Shown: in pieces, positions 46,420 to 58,200 of the stretch
Layout: every line of letters starts with the position of its first letter
How positions within the stretch are numbered: position 1 is the first letter of the stretch
Notes under the pieces: model-generated
Database searches by the model: none
What the model was told of the DNA's origin: nothing
The model's input: the letters and a program-made list of their open reading frames with translations, nothing else
Program-made: the position numbers and the translations under genes
NCBI GenBank assembly: GCA_014904845.1
Contig: MU119446.1
Span: 22,940 to 86,939, forward strand
From: Acephala macrosclerotiorum
Lineage: Eukaryota > Ascomycota > Leotiomycetes > Helotiales > Mollisiaceae
Reading direction: 5' to 3'
DNA length: 64,000 bases

Positions 46420-47639
46420 TATATGTTTGATGCTCGATTGGGTTGATGGAGTTCTGGATAGGCATGCATAGCGTCCTGTTGCATAAGATACGTAAACTTA
46501 GCCGTAAAATCTCCGGTTGGATTCGAGGAATTCAAAATGCATGATGCTCGAAGTTGTTCCTTGTTTTTGATGTCCCTAGTCTTCCGGAACATTGGGAATG
46601 GAGTTCCGGCAATTTCTGCAGGATTTAATGGAGTCACGTGTCACGGTTAATTTGAAAAGGGGCAAGAGGTCAGAATAGTTTCATTGTTGGTCCCTCTTCC
46701 ATAACCATTCCCCACCAAACCTCCATTTTGAATATCCCCAGCCCTCCTAGACAATCGAAATCCCTCACTTTTCTAGAACATAATTAGCTTGAACGCAGAC
46801 ATTCTAGTAGGTGGACTGGCTAGTGACATTATCCCAAAGAATCTTACACTCTCGGCAGCGTTCATAATAGCACATCTTGCAATTGCCATATCGGCCGGGG
46901 TTGCTATCCATCCCAGCGTTGACATGACCACACTACAGCAAAACGCGTTAGTCGAATGTCTATCAGAAGCTGAGACGCTCTGGGTTTCAAAGGTCGTGAA
47001 ATTGAAAACAGAGAGAAATGTACCTTGGAGCAGACGTAGAGTGGTCAACGTTTATATCTCGAGTGAGATTATTTGTTGTGGATGGAAGAAATCCCAGATC
47101 GAGAGCCGAAGCGACCTGTCTTTTAAAGGACATGGTACGGGCGTGAATCTCTGAGAGAAACCGAGCCGTTCGGCATTTCTGCCTTTTTTTTCATTCGTTT
47201 TTGGAAGTTGGCGAGGGTGTGTCTAGATACCGAAATTTCCAGACAAGCTTGACCGCTCCATCCTCTTTGGTGTGTCCAGGTCTTTGGATATATTCAAGTG
47301 TTTGATCCCTTTTGATGTCAGCGTAAGGCTGCAGTTGTTTCCAGAATAGTGCTGATGTCGAAAGACGAAAGTCCCTGGAAAGTTGAGCGCTTTCGTTGTA
47401 GTCGCTTCCGGAAGACCGAAGATTCTACTAGGCTCCGCAGACAACATCCATATCACCGCTTTCAACTCGACATTTTCTTTCTTTGACGTCATAGCAGGAT
47501 ATCGATCAGTTTTGTGCTTTTCAATTCAAGCTTGGACCCACGAATACTTACCTTCGTTCCTCCTCCCACACCCCAACTCTTATGTCAAGTCCTCCGCACG
47601 CTTCCACAACACAACCACAACGAGTCTACGAATACAAAG
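46420..47639. other. Intergenic, no supported gene
   Basis: The ORF pair 46773-47154 occurs on opposite strands of the same DNA, and neither has a known motif. The right part is the promoter and C/T-rich leader (around 47600) of the next gene. Confidence 0.4.
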
Positions 47640-48673
47640 ATGCCTACCTCTCCAGGATCTCTCTCTTCCTCTCCGCCTTTCGTTAACACCCATATGGCCA
47701 GCTTCACCCCGCACGAGATCATGGAGTGGGAGCGTCGCTCCGATGTTCTGTACCACTTCCATGCCTACCGCTACTTCAGTCAATCCTTCCCTGATACCAG
47801 TATTGATCTCATCAACTTGGATGACGCCGATGTGCAGTACTATAACCGTACTAGCGATAGTAAGTCTTCTTTTCTTTTCCTTCGCGCATTTGCTCCGAGG
47901 TGCTTCGAACTCTTGGTCCCCAAGTCTCCTCCTTTGAATCCCGAAATCCATTGCGACTCTCAATGACGATGACGGTGGCATTTTTTGATAATTGAAAAAT
48001 AGCTAACTTCAAAGTAGTGGTTCGTGGCCTTTCCATCTCGCACAAGCTCGCCGACTACCTCTCCACCTTCTCCCTCAAGTACCCAGTCGAAGCCGCCAAT
48101 ACACATCGCAAGCGCTTCCTCTGTCATGTTCGGGAATACAATATGCGCTCCGAGAGCAGACGCCGTCTCTACATGGTCGGTCTCAGCGAGGAGGAGGTCG
48201 AGTTCTTGAAGAGTCTTCCCACACTGCAGGATTTGAAGTCAAAGGCTTCACCGGCTACAGGTGTTGAAGTTGGTGAAGCTGAATCAGCTGCGAGTGACGT
48301 CAAGGAGAATATCAAGGATTGTATCGTGAGCATTGGCTCAGTTGCTGAGGCCACCACTGCTGCAGCCACCAAAGCCGTCAACATCGCCGTTCCACGAATC
48401 AACCCTAACTCCTCCACTTTTATCCGTAAACGCCAAGTCAAGTCTCTCGGCTGGGCCACCGACGGCTGTCCCGACATCCACCCCCAAAGCCACGACGAGC
48501 TCGATGAGCAAGAGGTCAAGGTCAAGCAACTGATCGAGGATTGTCTCAAGAAATACCGTGAGAAGAGTGCGTCGAGCGAGGTAGCTCTGGGTGTTGAGCA
48601 ACATGCCAGTGCTTTGAAGTTGGGTGATAAGGAACAGGATGCTGAGGTTGCGAAGGCGTTGATCCTTGCTTAG
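47640..48673 (+). CDS. Conserved-looking hypothetical protein (296 aa)
   Basis: Exon 1 47640-47859 and exon 2 48003-48673, with a 143-bp phase-1 intron (GTAAGT...AAATAG). The start M-P-T-S-P-G is preceded by AAG; an upstream in-frame ATG would add a non-protein-like leader. Residues about 22-75 contain W-E-R-R-S-D-V-L-Y-H-F-H-A-Y-R-Y-F, then V-V-R-G-L-S-I-S-H-K-L-A-D-Y-L and K-R-F-L-C-H-V-R-E-Y-N-M-R-S. This Arg/aromatic-rich core looks like a folded domain. The remainder is Ala/Ser/Glu-rich and helical. I do not recognise the family. The clean intron and codon structure argue that the gene is real. No signal peptide or membrane segment. Confidence 0.7.
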
Positions 48674-50863
48674 ATATTTCTTTACGCTGCGGTCATACTC
48701 GGTGAAAGTCTTTCAGCGATGCTGCTACTCTCTGGTACACTGGGAGGATGGAGATTCATGTCGTCTTCGTCATAGTGTCCTCGGGGTCATGACGGTCATC
48801 AACGGGGCTAGTCCTTGTAACGCAGCTATAATCTGGGTGTATGGTCTAGGATTTTCTCTGATTACGCTGAGATATCTTAAGCATAGACCGCAAACTAAAT
48901 GAATTCAGTCCCACGTCCTCACTATCTGCTTCTTGAAATTTAGGGTCGTGATGTAGGCATCTTCAACCTGAGATACAGTTTGAGCTCGATATCTCAGAAG
49001 GATTTATCACTATCTCTAGAAAGAACCAGCGAGAGTGGCGTAGAAATGGTCGATTCGTTATCTACCTCGACTTTCAAACGAGGACTGAATGTTCACCTTT
49101 GACAGAGCCGGACTATATTCAATAAATATTCTCTACCAAAACATTCAGTTGGATTTCAGGTGTTGGAACAGAGTTGACACTAAGAATCCATATCGTTGAA
49201 GTTGAGGAGTCCAGCGACTCTTGCTGTCCTCGCTTGACAAAATAAGCGGGTCCGCTCCCCCCAAAATCTTCAGCGCACCTCCAAAACTATGCTTGAGGGC
49301 GAAAGATGATCAACCGTGGCTACGGATTTGGGATGGTGATCCATATTCTTTTTTGTGCCCGCCCCATCGTTTTGCTTGATGATCCTCTTGTAGCTTCAAA
49401 AGTTTCACAACGGGCGCTGACTAGATCTTGAGATTTGTATGAACATCGTCTTCACCTCTGTGCAGTCACGGAGGAGTAGACAATAATCCTTGCTCGATCA
49501 TCTAGAAAATCATAGAATCGGTAGCAGTGGGACTAAACGTCGCCTCTTACGGGGAGCTCGAATAGCTGGCAAAAAAATAACAAAAAAAATATTTTGTGGA
49601 ATTCTGCTTGAAGAGTCGCGGATGAGTGTCCCAAACGCCTGCGAAGGAATTGGACCTTGGGCAAATTATTCTCAGTAGCTCATATAGACAGCATTTCCTG
49701 TAGTGCTTCTCCATCCAAACAACAGTAGATCAAGGGCACAGCCGGCGTACACTTTGACAATCTCTCCATTGCCACTGGTGCGATTAAACCCGATGATATG
49801 TTACTATTGATGCCAGCAACCGACAGTTGGGCGCAGACTCGAACATAGGTAAAAGCTGTTCGGCCACGAGTGCTAATCATTTACCCTTATACGACATGAT
49901 TGGCTTGCCTATCCGAGGCGACGAAGCTTTTGCTATTTAAATATATACGCCTTGACTTGCTCGGCTGCGTTTAGCGAGGAGAGCTACGGAGCCGCGGAGC
50001 TCGGAGAAGGATGGAAGGGACGACACAATCAAATTGTGCAGTTGCAACTGTAGTCACGTTTGTACACGGCAACGGTGCAAGTTTGAGATCGAAAAAGTAG
50101 CTCGTGCGTCATCGTTGTTAAGCATTGAGAGCTGGATTCGGCGCGCATTGAGTCCCATGCGTGGGTACCGCGATGCCAAACCTATTGATTATACCAAAGA
50201 TCTTTCAAGCATCTTGCAGCTAGGTGTTGGACCCCCGAGAAGAACCTCATCTGCAGTCCCATGTAGTGACTACTGCCCATTGGATCTTTCAACCCTTCCA
50301 TCGTCGTCTTTTCTCTCGCCTGATGGTTGATTTGTGACTCTTAAAAAGTCAAGGAGGTAAAATTCAACAGATGCCAGCGCCAGCCTCTACATATTCTACC
50401 TTTATCCTGTCAAGATGGATTCCCGTTTTCGTCGTACTCGAGAACTCCGATTCTAATCCCAGGTTCGACGAGCTTTATGACTCTTGTTGAACTCCCACGC
50501 CATTGCTTCCATAGGTCCCCGATGTCGTGAAAGCTTCAATGAGGATGCCTACATTTGAAAACGACGGGCACCTCACATCCTGAACTGAAAGGTTGCAACC
50601 TTGCCAAATTAATTTGTTCCTGCCTATAATTGTTATAAGTTGTCTGTACCATTATCTAGCATCAGACCCTTTCCTGAAGTAGAAGTCCTGCACTCTTCTT
50701 GTTCGCATGGCTCTCTCCCATGCACCAATTTCTGTTCCTTCTGATGACTGTTTCCCATCCTCCAGCCCAGACTTCAGTAGTGCAATATCCAGCGTTGCCT
50801 TGCCCATGTCAAATTAAGACATCATCCAAAGCACCAAAGGCCTTGTGAAAGTAATTGTTGCGA
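48674..50863. other. Long intergenic region, no supported gene
   Basis: About 2.2 kb with only short frames (48666-48902, 49490-49678, 50034-50330 plus; 49680-49880 minus). None has a domain, start context or intron that I can defend. Composition is ordinary, unlike the AT blocks. It may hold gene debris or untranslated sequence. Confidence 0.4.
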
Positions 50864-51813
50864 TCAATCTGTCCATTTCAATGTTTCTCTTTCAGGCGCT
50901 TCCCAAAACCAATATTGGCGGACGCCCGTGCTAACCCTTTCGAGCTTTCCAATGCATCCGAGATTTCTGCTAAGACGTGAGATTTCTGCTAAAAGGCGCC
51001 GGTGACGGGGGTGCTGTCTTGCACCGACACCCGAAACGGTCAATACCCCTACACGTAGCTTAGAGATTGCAGTAGAACGACCGAGAGTAAGCTTTGTCCA
51101 GGCAAAGAGCTCGCTACTGTCTCTTGGCACAATTGTGAGCATTCTGATCTTTCGGCAATGCTTGAACGAGTCCGGGATGCTGTCGATGGCCAGCGGATGA
51201 CCATTAGAAGACCTGGCTAAGCATCAGTATGTTGCCACAGGTTTATGCAAAAAGCAGCTTACTTGATCTTTAGCTTCTCAATATTACCAAGCACTTTTAA
51301 GGATAACTCCGAACACTTCGACAGATTTGCTTGTTCCAAAGTAAAGCTGTTGAGTTTATAGTAACAGCGTAAAGCTTCTTGGTATATCTCCGGGTCACAC
51401 CTTAATGCAATCAGAATTTTTGGCGTCCTCTTATGGCTATTGGTGGCGTTGGTAATGCAGCCCTGGAATATCATCTCGCGTATCTCCGCTGGGAAGCGTC
51501 GGAAGGCTAAAGGTGAGGAAGTTGTCTGACAATGGCTCATGGAACTTGAGATAGTCTTGCATTCGTGAATTCTCGAGGTAAGGAGGCTAGACTTCTGAAT
51601 GGTGCAGTTGAATAGCTTGCAATTGTCCACTGTGCAATCGGAGATCGTAGAGCAGTGAATCTCCGCATATCTCAAGGCGCAGTTCTTGAACGAGGTTCGC
51701 CGGTGCAGAGAGCCTTTGAGTATTGAATGTTCGATGATGGGATAGCTTTCAACTCTTGGAGTTGTTGCCATGACAAATTGCGTATTTGCAGGAGGAATTG
51801 TGCTGGTTGCCAT
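50864..51813 (-). CDS. Pentapeptide-type repeat plus F-box-like protein, copy 2 (intact, 299 aa)
   Basis: Exons 51813-51263 and 51212-50864, with a 50-bp phase-2 intron (51213-51262, GTAAGC...TTAGCCAG). Residues about 30-95 form the same five-residue periodicity as the 40-kb paralogue (T-I-S-D-C-T-V-D-N-C-K-L-F-N-C-T-I-Q-K-S), with a Cys or Ser in nearly every turn. An F-box-like motif follows, F-R-R-F-P-A-E-I-R-E-M-I-F-Q, then Y-Q-E-A-L-R-C-Y-Y-K-L. Exon 2 continues with H-P-L-A-I-D-S-I-P-D-S-F and I-R-M-L-T-I-V-P. The two copies share the phrase L-R-Y-A-E-I before the repeats. The last 40 residues are low quality and may be shifted. It would act as a substrate adaptor if the F-box is real; the beta-helix part would be the recognition surface. 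That is inference. Confidence 0.68.
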
Positions 51814-52613
51814 CGTTGCTTGAGGTTGAGTTCTGAAGCGTAGGAGAAAGGTTATCGCACTAACTTTCTAGGAGGCTTATTGTAAGATTGAATTTGAGAG
51901 ACTGAGATGACCTTGCGCGTTGAAATGGCAAAGTCCTCTGCAAAACTAAGGTACTTGGCGTATTCGCTTGAGGGAGCGGTGATAAAGTATCGGAGGAGGG
52001 CTTGAATGTAGAGTGCAAAGGCAGCAAGGAGGTCCTCAAGGTTCACAAGTCAAAGATAGAGAGAACAGTAAGTGAGGGGTGCTCCAGGAAAGTATTTGCG
52101 CTAGTCTAAGTGAAGTTCTCAAGAAGAGCGCTGCCGCAGGGTTATAAACCCGTAGCGGCGCACTAACCCTAATGTAGAAGAGCTAATATTTCACGTGACA
52201 GCGTTGGAGCGTAAAGCATCCCAAAAATGGAGCCTTCTCATACCACTTTTGAAAAGTCACTCGACGGCGACTGGATTCACTTTGCGATGGAAAAATTGGC
52301 TCCGTTTTGGTTCGAAAATTTCTTCGTGCGCTCTTTCCTCAAATTACAACGGTGAACCTTCTTCTGTACCACCATCAAACCACTTCCAAAAGGGTTCGGC
52401 TCGCGGGTTGGCTTCGGTGAATCTTCATCTCATCAATGCAAATCGAAAACTCCCATTCCCTAAAGGGCTTTCTTTCAGGCTATCTTGAGTTCTTTTCCAA
52501 ATACAGTACTTATCACATCTTGTCGCCTTGCGCAGGCCTATTGACGTCAGCATCCTTTGAACCACTGCTCCACGAAGCATTGCGATATTATTTCCTCTAA
52601 CCCCAACTCTACG
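51814..52613. other. Intergenic between copy 2 and the decayed copy 3
   Basis: Divergent spacer of about 800 bp. It has a CACGTG motif in TCACGTGA context near 52193 and a short palindrome in GGGTTATAAACCC near 52140. No supported gene. Confidence 0.4.
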
Positions 52614-53343
52614 ATGGACTGCCCCCCTGCCGATCAACAAGGCTCCAAGTTCCTAGCAGCAGCAATCATCTTGCTGTGCGGGGTCCAACCGCAACTATGA
52701 ATTGGAACAAGCGAAACAATGGCGCAAAGAAACCTACCTCCGAACCTCCTTCTCCAAGATCAGAAGACCACTTGCCTTCCATCGTTTCCCACCAGAAATC
52801 AAAGAGAATATATTTCGATGATGTATTGATATCAGTGAGGAAAGCAATAGCCCCACGCTTTTGAAAGCACTCCGCGGTCGTGACCAGGAGCTCTACCATA
52901 GGCTTTGCGCTACTTCTACCAACTCAATACCTTTGAGGCACGTCGGACCACTATACCGAACTGGAATCGACTTGCAGAACAACCGCAAATCTCGAGTATG
53001 ATAAAGTATATCAGGATTGGGCAAGTTCTTCTATTCCTTCTATGCAACTAGGCAGATGGTAACGATGTCCCAACAGGAGCTTGAGCGAACCAGTCAAGTA
53101 CAAAGTTCTCCTCCGGGTCTTCGCAGAAGCCAAAACAACGTGCACACCCTCAAACTTCAAGTCGAGACCGGCGACAACCTTGTGAAGCATGTCATCACAG
53201 CCTGCCCAATGTTCCCTAAGCTCGGCTACATCGGATTCTGGCTTCCTGCTCCTGGTCAAGGTCAAGAAGCCCAGTCTCTTGCTTGGAGGCTTGATCGCTT
53301 TGTTTGTTGTGGAACGCTGGCGGGTAATATTAAGGGCGAGTAA
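52614..53343 (+). pseudogene. F-box-like protein, decayed copy 3
   Basis: From 52771 the plus-strand frame reads L-A-F-H-R-F-P-P-E-I-K-E-N-I-F-R, then TGA (52819-52821), then C-I-D-I-S-E-E and L-L-K-A-L-R-G-R-D-Q-E-L-Y. This matches copy 2 residue for residue in its key positions (L-A-F-R-R-F-P-A-E-I-R-E-M-I-F-Q, C-I, and A-L-R). The candidate ATG at 52614 is in another frame, and a third frame carries the final 53017-53343 stretch. The pentapeptide-type part is not readable. It lies head to head with copy 2 on the opposite strand, which suggests an inverted duplication. Confidence 0.6.
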
Positions 53344-53453
53344 AGGAAGGTAACATGACAAGAAGCAAGAGGAAAGGTTGGGATATTATTGCTCTATGGT
53401 CCAGTTTTGGTGTAGCACGGAATTGTTGATCAATGTGTATATCTCTCTCTAGC

Positions 53454-54365
53454 TTATGATAGTTGCAGAAGAAGAGTTTCACCATCTGCTACCTCCTCAT
53501 CCCACTCTCCTTCTAGCCGACCCAGATCCGTTGTCTCCACCTCAAGGATGTCCTCAACCCCTTCCTCCTCGTCACGCCATCGATCGCCTGCCGACCATCG
53601 CGGTGTCTTTGCCAACGTGGCCTTGTCAATGCGTCGGCTCGACAGCCAACGATGGCAAACTTTCCGATACTGAAAGGCACAGATTTGTTCTCCAGGGGCC
53701 TTGAAATGCTCAATAACCCCTTCTACACTCCCGTGATGAACGCCGACTTGTGGATCAGCAAGGTCGCCAAGGGGAGCTATAACTCCTGCTGCATTCAGTG
53801 CCAATCCAACGGGCAGCCCAAGTTGCCCCGTATGTTCATTACCCTCTGCGGACTCATAGATAATCTGCGCATCTGTGATGGTGTGGAAGCCCACGACGAA
53901 GTATATATCATCGCCCTGATCAATCGCTCTCTCAAACCAGCGTCGAGTCTCTTCAGAGGAGACCGCTTTCTCAAACCATTGTGTGGAGTTTTGTAATGTG
54001 TAGGTTCGAACCAGGTTCGTTTCGACGCGAACCCTCGATTTGGCGCGTTTTGAAAATCCGGCTGAAAGCAAAGACGTTAGAGCTGAAGAAAAATTCGAAG
54101 TATGCGACTTATGGCCAAGGCCGTCGTAGTGCGCGCGAACGTTGATCGTCGGGACCGGGGCAGGTGCGTATGCAGGATCGTAGAAGTCTTGGTGGGGATG
54201 ATCAACGCTAGTGACGAGCCGTCCAAGCTTAATTGACTCGACTGGAATAAAAATCTGGGGAAAAAGAATAGCTGTCATCATTACACTTCTAGGGATGTAA
54301 ACCGAGATGGGGAAAGGTATGCTAGCACAACTTAAATAACGTGGCATAGTAGTGCCAAGAGACAC
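53454..54365 (-). CDS. Conserved fungal hypothetical protein (303 aa)
   Basis: A single-exon frame. After a non-conserved first 40 residues come I-F-I-P-V-E-S-I-K-L-G-R-L-V and D-H-P-H-Q-D-F-Y-D-P. Then F-S-S-A-L-T-S-L-L-S-A-G-F-S-K-R, and around 125-160 W-F-E-K-A-V-S-S-E-E-T-R-R-W and G-D-D-I-Y-F-V-V-G-F-H-T-I-T-D-A. From memory this layout matches a family of uncharacterised filamentous-fungal proteins; no function is known to me. The C terminus is acidic. A later Met (M-M-T-A, residue 29-30) may be the true start. No signal peptide or transmembrane segment. Confidence 0.7.
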   Translation of the reverse strand: MSLGTTMPRYLSCASIPFPISVYIPRSVMMTAILFPQIFIPVESIKLGRLVTSVDHPHQDFYDPAYAPAPVPTINVRAHYDGLGHKSHTSNFSSALTSLLSAGFSKRAKSRVRVETNLVRTYTLQNSTQWFEKAVSSEETRRWFERAIDQGDDIYFVVGFHTITDAQIIYESAEGNEHTGQLGLPVGLALNAAGVIAPLGDLADPQVGVHHGSVEGVIEHFKAPGEQICAFQYRKVCHRWLSSRRIDKATLAKTPRWSAGDRWRDEEEGVEDILEVETTDLGRLEGEWDEEVADGETLLLQLS

Positions 54366-55271
54366 GCTGCTGCCTTGACAAGCATAGCCTCAACACAGCC
54401 ACAAGACATGCGCAGGGGCGTTGTGGCTTGAGTACGAAGGCGCGGTTTTAAAGTAATGAGCTATGCACGTGATTTTCCCTGCCAAAAATCAAGTATTTGG
54501 GAGAGGAAAGCTCGGACCATGGCTCAATACTTTAAAACCGCGCCTTCGTAACGGCTGAAAAGTCGACGCAAAACACTGACCTCGAGTTCTGTGTTTCGCC
54601 TCAATCAGTCGACAACGCAGGGCTGGACCTCAGTGGCCAGAACATACAGAACAGCTCCTGGCTAGAAACCATTCAACTCCCATGACGTGCGACAGCCTCT
54701 TTTTTCTCCCAGGAACTTACTCGTTCGCCAAGGGCATCACCTTTCGTCAGGCAGGATTGCAGCAGAGGAAACAACTGGACTCGTCAAATCAGCCTTCGAT
54801 GTCCCTTGATATCACAGCACTTTTACTCGTCGCCTTCAATTCCATTCGCAACAAAGCCTTCTTTTCTCCAACCCCTTGAACAAAGAACCTCACCAACCAT
54901 CGCCGTTACCAAAGAAGCAATACCAGCCTAGGCCCCCTCAGCCTCTCGCCCTGTCTTTCTTTGACTCGTCCCTTGAGTTGTATTGCGGCTTCAGGCCTAA
55001 ACGGACCGTACCCGACTCGTCTACGATTCCCAAAGACAGCAGTCTGTTCCCCCTTGACTCGTCCTTTCTCTCAGACTCCCTGGACCTCTTCCATTACCGA
55101 GTTCTTCTCTGCGCTTTTCTTTCCACACAGACAAGCTTCGACTCGTCTCCCTCTGCGTAACACGGTCGGCGTCTCAGGTTCTGGTGTTGCAGGGAGCGCG
55201 TACGCACGCTCGAGCACTCTTCATCTATCTTGCGACTAATTCATTCATGACAAGAAATACACTTTGACGGA
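54366..55271. other. Intergenic, with a MITE; 5' region of the TPR-CHAT gene
   Basis: Contains the inverted-repeat element at 54435-54548. The remainder (54550-55271) is C/T-rich leader-type sequence with overlapping short frames (54682-54879, 54876-55160, 54961-55239) that look like chance. Confidence 0.4.
54435..54548. mobile_element. MITE-like element with perfect terminal inverted repeats
   Basis: Two perfect reverse-complement ends of 21 bp begin CGAAGGCGCGG and are flanked by TA on both sides (TA at 54433-54434 and 54549-54550). Similarity continues inward for about 10 more bases with mismatches. The interior (about 60 bp) is non-coding. Short length, long inverted ends and TA borders fit a Tc1/mariner-type miniature element. 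Unlike the large repeats here it is not AT-mutated, consistent with a length below the RIP threshold. Confidence 0.8.
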
Positions 55272-58200
55272 ATGGAAGATCAGCGAGAGGATGTCGACGC
55301 TCTCTTGGCGCATCTGGCTGAGAAGTTGGAAATGAAAGATATTGAACCTTACGTAATAGCCTCGAAGGCTGCTCTCACGATATATAAGGAATTCACTCGG
55401 AGTGGGATGAAAGAGCAGATCGATACAGCTATCAACCTTACACACTTGTCTCTACGCTATGAACACAATAGACCTGAGATCACGAATGGTTTGTTAAGCA
55501 ACCTTGGGGTATTTCTAGAAAGCCGGTATAAACTAGTAGGAGACATGGCCGACCTTGAGAAAGCTATCCAAGTAGCTCGACAAATAGTCACATCGACATC
55601 TAAAGACCACTCGGACCTGGCTGTATACTTGAATAACCTTGGCAATAAGCTTCAGACCCGGTACAAGCGGACGAAAGACATAGCCGACCTCGAGGAGGCT
55701 ATTCAAGTTGGTCAACAAATAGTTGCATTGACATCTAAAGACCACTTTGAATTGGTAGATCGTCTGAACTACCTTAGCAATATGTTTCAGAGCCGGTACG
55801 AACAGACGAGAGATATAGTCGACCTCGAGGAGGCCATCCATGTCGCTCGACAAGCAATCGCATCGGCACCTAAAGACTCTATCGACTTGACTATAGATTT
55901 GAACAACCTTAGTACTAAACTTCAGATCCGATACGAGCGAACAGGAAATATAACCAACTCCGAGGAGGCTATCCAAATTGCTCGACGAGCAGTCGCGTTA
56001 ACACCTGAAGACCACCTCGACCTGGCAGGTCGTTTAAACAACCTTGGCAATATGCTTCAAAGCAGGTACGAGAGGACAGGAAGTATGGCTGACCTCGAGG
56101 AGGCCATTCAAATAGCTCGACAAACAGTCGCACTAACATCTAAAGGCCATTCTAACCTGGTTGGCCGTTTGAACAACCTTGGCAATAAGCTTGTTCGGCG
56201 GTACGACCGGACGAGAAACATCGCCGACCTCGAGGAAGCTATTCAAGTCGATCGAGGGGCAATCGCATTAATGCCTAAAGATCATATTAACTTGGCAGGC
56301 CATTTCAGCAACCTTAGTAACAAGCTTAATCAGCGATACGAGCGAACAGAAAATATAGCCGATCTCGAAGAGGCTATTCAAATCGTTCGACAAGCAATCG
56401 CATCGATATCTAAAGACCATTCCGACCTATCAACATTCTTAAACAATCTTGGCCATATGCTTCAGAATTGGTTCGAGCGGACGGGAGAAATAGTCGACCT
56501 CGAGGAGGCTCTCCAAGTCGCTCGACGAGCAGTCGCATTAACATATAAGGACCATTCTGACATGGCAGGCCATTTGAACAACCTTGGCAATAAGCTTGAG
56601 AGACGGTACAAGCGGTTGGGAGATATGGCCGATCTCGTCGAAGCAAATCAAATTTTCGGCCGTTCTTGGACATCCTACAGTTCCGTACCGTTCGCTCGCA
56701 TCCACGCAGCAAGTCGATGCCTCAAAATACTATTCCGTCTAGAACAATACGACGAGGCTGCAGAAATCGCAGTTTCAGTTATAGATCTCCTCCCGATTGT
56801 CAATTCTCAGTCTCTTGATCGCAACGACAGACAACACGTCGTGTCAAGTTTCGCAGGTATTGCTGCCGACGCCTGCGGAGTGCTTCTTCAGGCACGAGAC
56901 CCAGAAACTGCGCTCCAGTACCTAGAAAAGGGTCGCGCCATCATTTTAGGCCAGATGATCGACAATTGGAGTGATCTGTCGTCCTTGATGAAGGCTCATC
57001 CGGAGCTGGCTACAAAGTTTAAGACTCTCCGCGACACTATCAACGCTCGTTCGGGCCATTCGAGTAGCGAATCAGATCGACTTCTTGCTGCACAGCGGCG
57101 TCGTGCTGCCGCCGCAGAGCTCGAACTATGTATCCAGTCAATTCAAGACGTACCTGGCCAAGAGTTGTTCATGGCAGCCCAAAGCATCGAGGCAATGCAA
57201 GCCTGTGCTGTCGGTGGCAACGTTGTTGTCGTCAATGTAAGTCAACTACGCAGCGACGCCATCATCGTGTCGCCGACTGGCATTCGTACGATACGTCTGC
57301 GAAGCCTGTCTGCGGCTGACGCAGAGATCTGGATCGGTAAACAGTGGCACGGCCTCAGATCTGAATGTGGAGCGAGGAATAAAGAATATGTGGAGTTCCT
57401 GAAGTGGCTGTGGGAGGTATGCGTGAAGAATGTCCTAGATACCATTGGCTGTACAAAGAGCGTGCCAATTGAACATTGTCCAAGGATATGGTGGATTGGA
57501 ACGGGTCTTGCAAGCTCAATGCCTTTTCACGCAGCAGGGGATCATTCTCCAGGCTCGACCAAGAACACATTCAACCACGCCATCTCATCATACGTACCAT
57601 CCATCAAGGCTCTCTCTTACTCAAGGTCCCGACGTTCCGTCGATATGGGTTTTCAATCGAAAGCTCTGATTGCCACAATGCCGGTAACTCCAGGCATGAG
57701 ACCGGGTCGGGACCGTCTTGAAGGGGTTCTTGACGAGAAGGAGAGTGTGATAGAGATACTGCGACACTACACCACCGTGGAGCAAATTGAGCAGCCCAGC
57801 GCAGAAGCGGTCATCCACAAAGTGGAGGAGTGCAACATTGCCCACTTCGCCTGCCATGGCCGGACAAGCCATGTTGATCCTTCGAGTAGTGGGCTGATAC
57901 TACAGCGGAAAGACGAGTCTGGGAGTAGTGTACAGGACGTGCTAACTGTGCATAATCTCTCGGAGATCAACTTACAGCATGCTCGACTGGCTTACCTCTC
58001 TGCTTGCTCGACAGCCGAGAATAAAGCCGTCCGCCTGGCTGACGAAGCGATCCACGTGGTCAGCGGCTTCCAGGTGGCAGGTTTTCCACACGTGATCGGA
58101 TGCTTGTGGCCGTCCGTAGATCGAGTGTGCGTTGAGATCGCTCGCGGATTTTACGCGTCGCTTGTAAAAGAAGGCGTGTTGCGTCTTGAGAGTGGGTGTA

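Noticed and set aside
46773..47154. Possible small membrane protein on either strand
   Set aside because: Opposite-strand ORFs of similar length without conserved features; no evidence to choose either.
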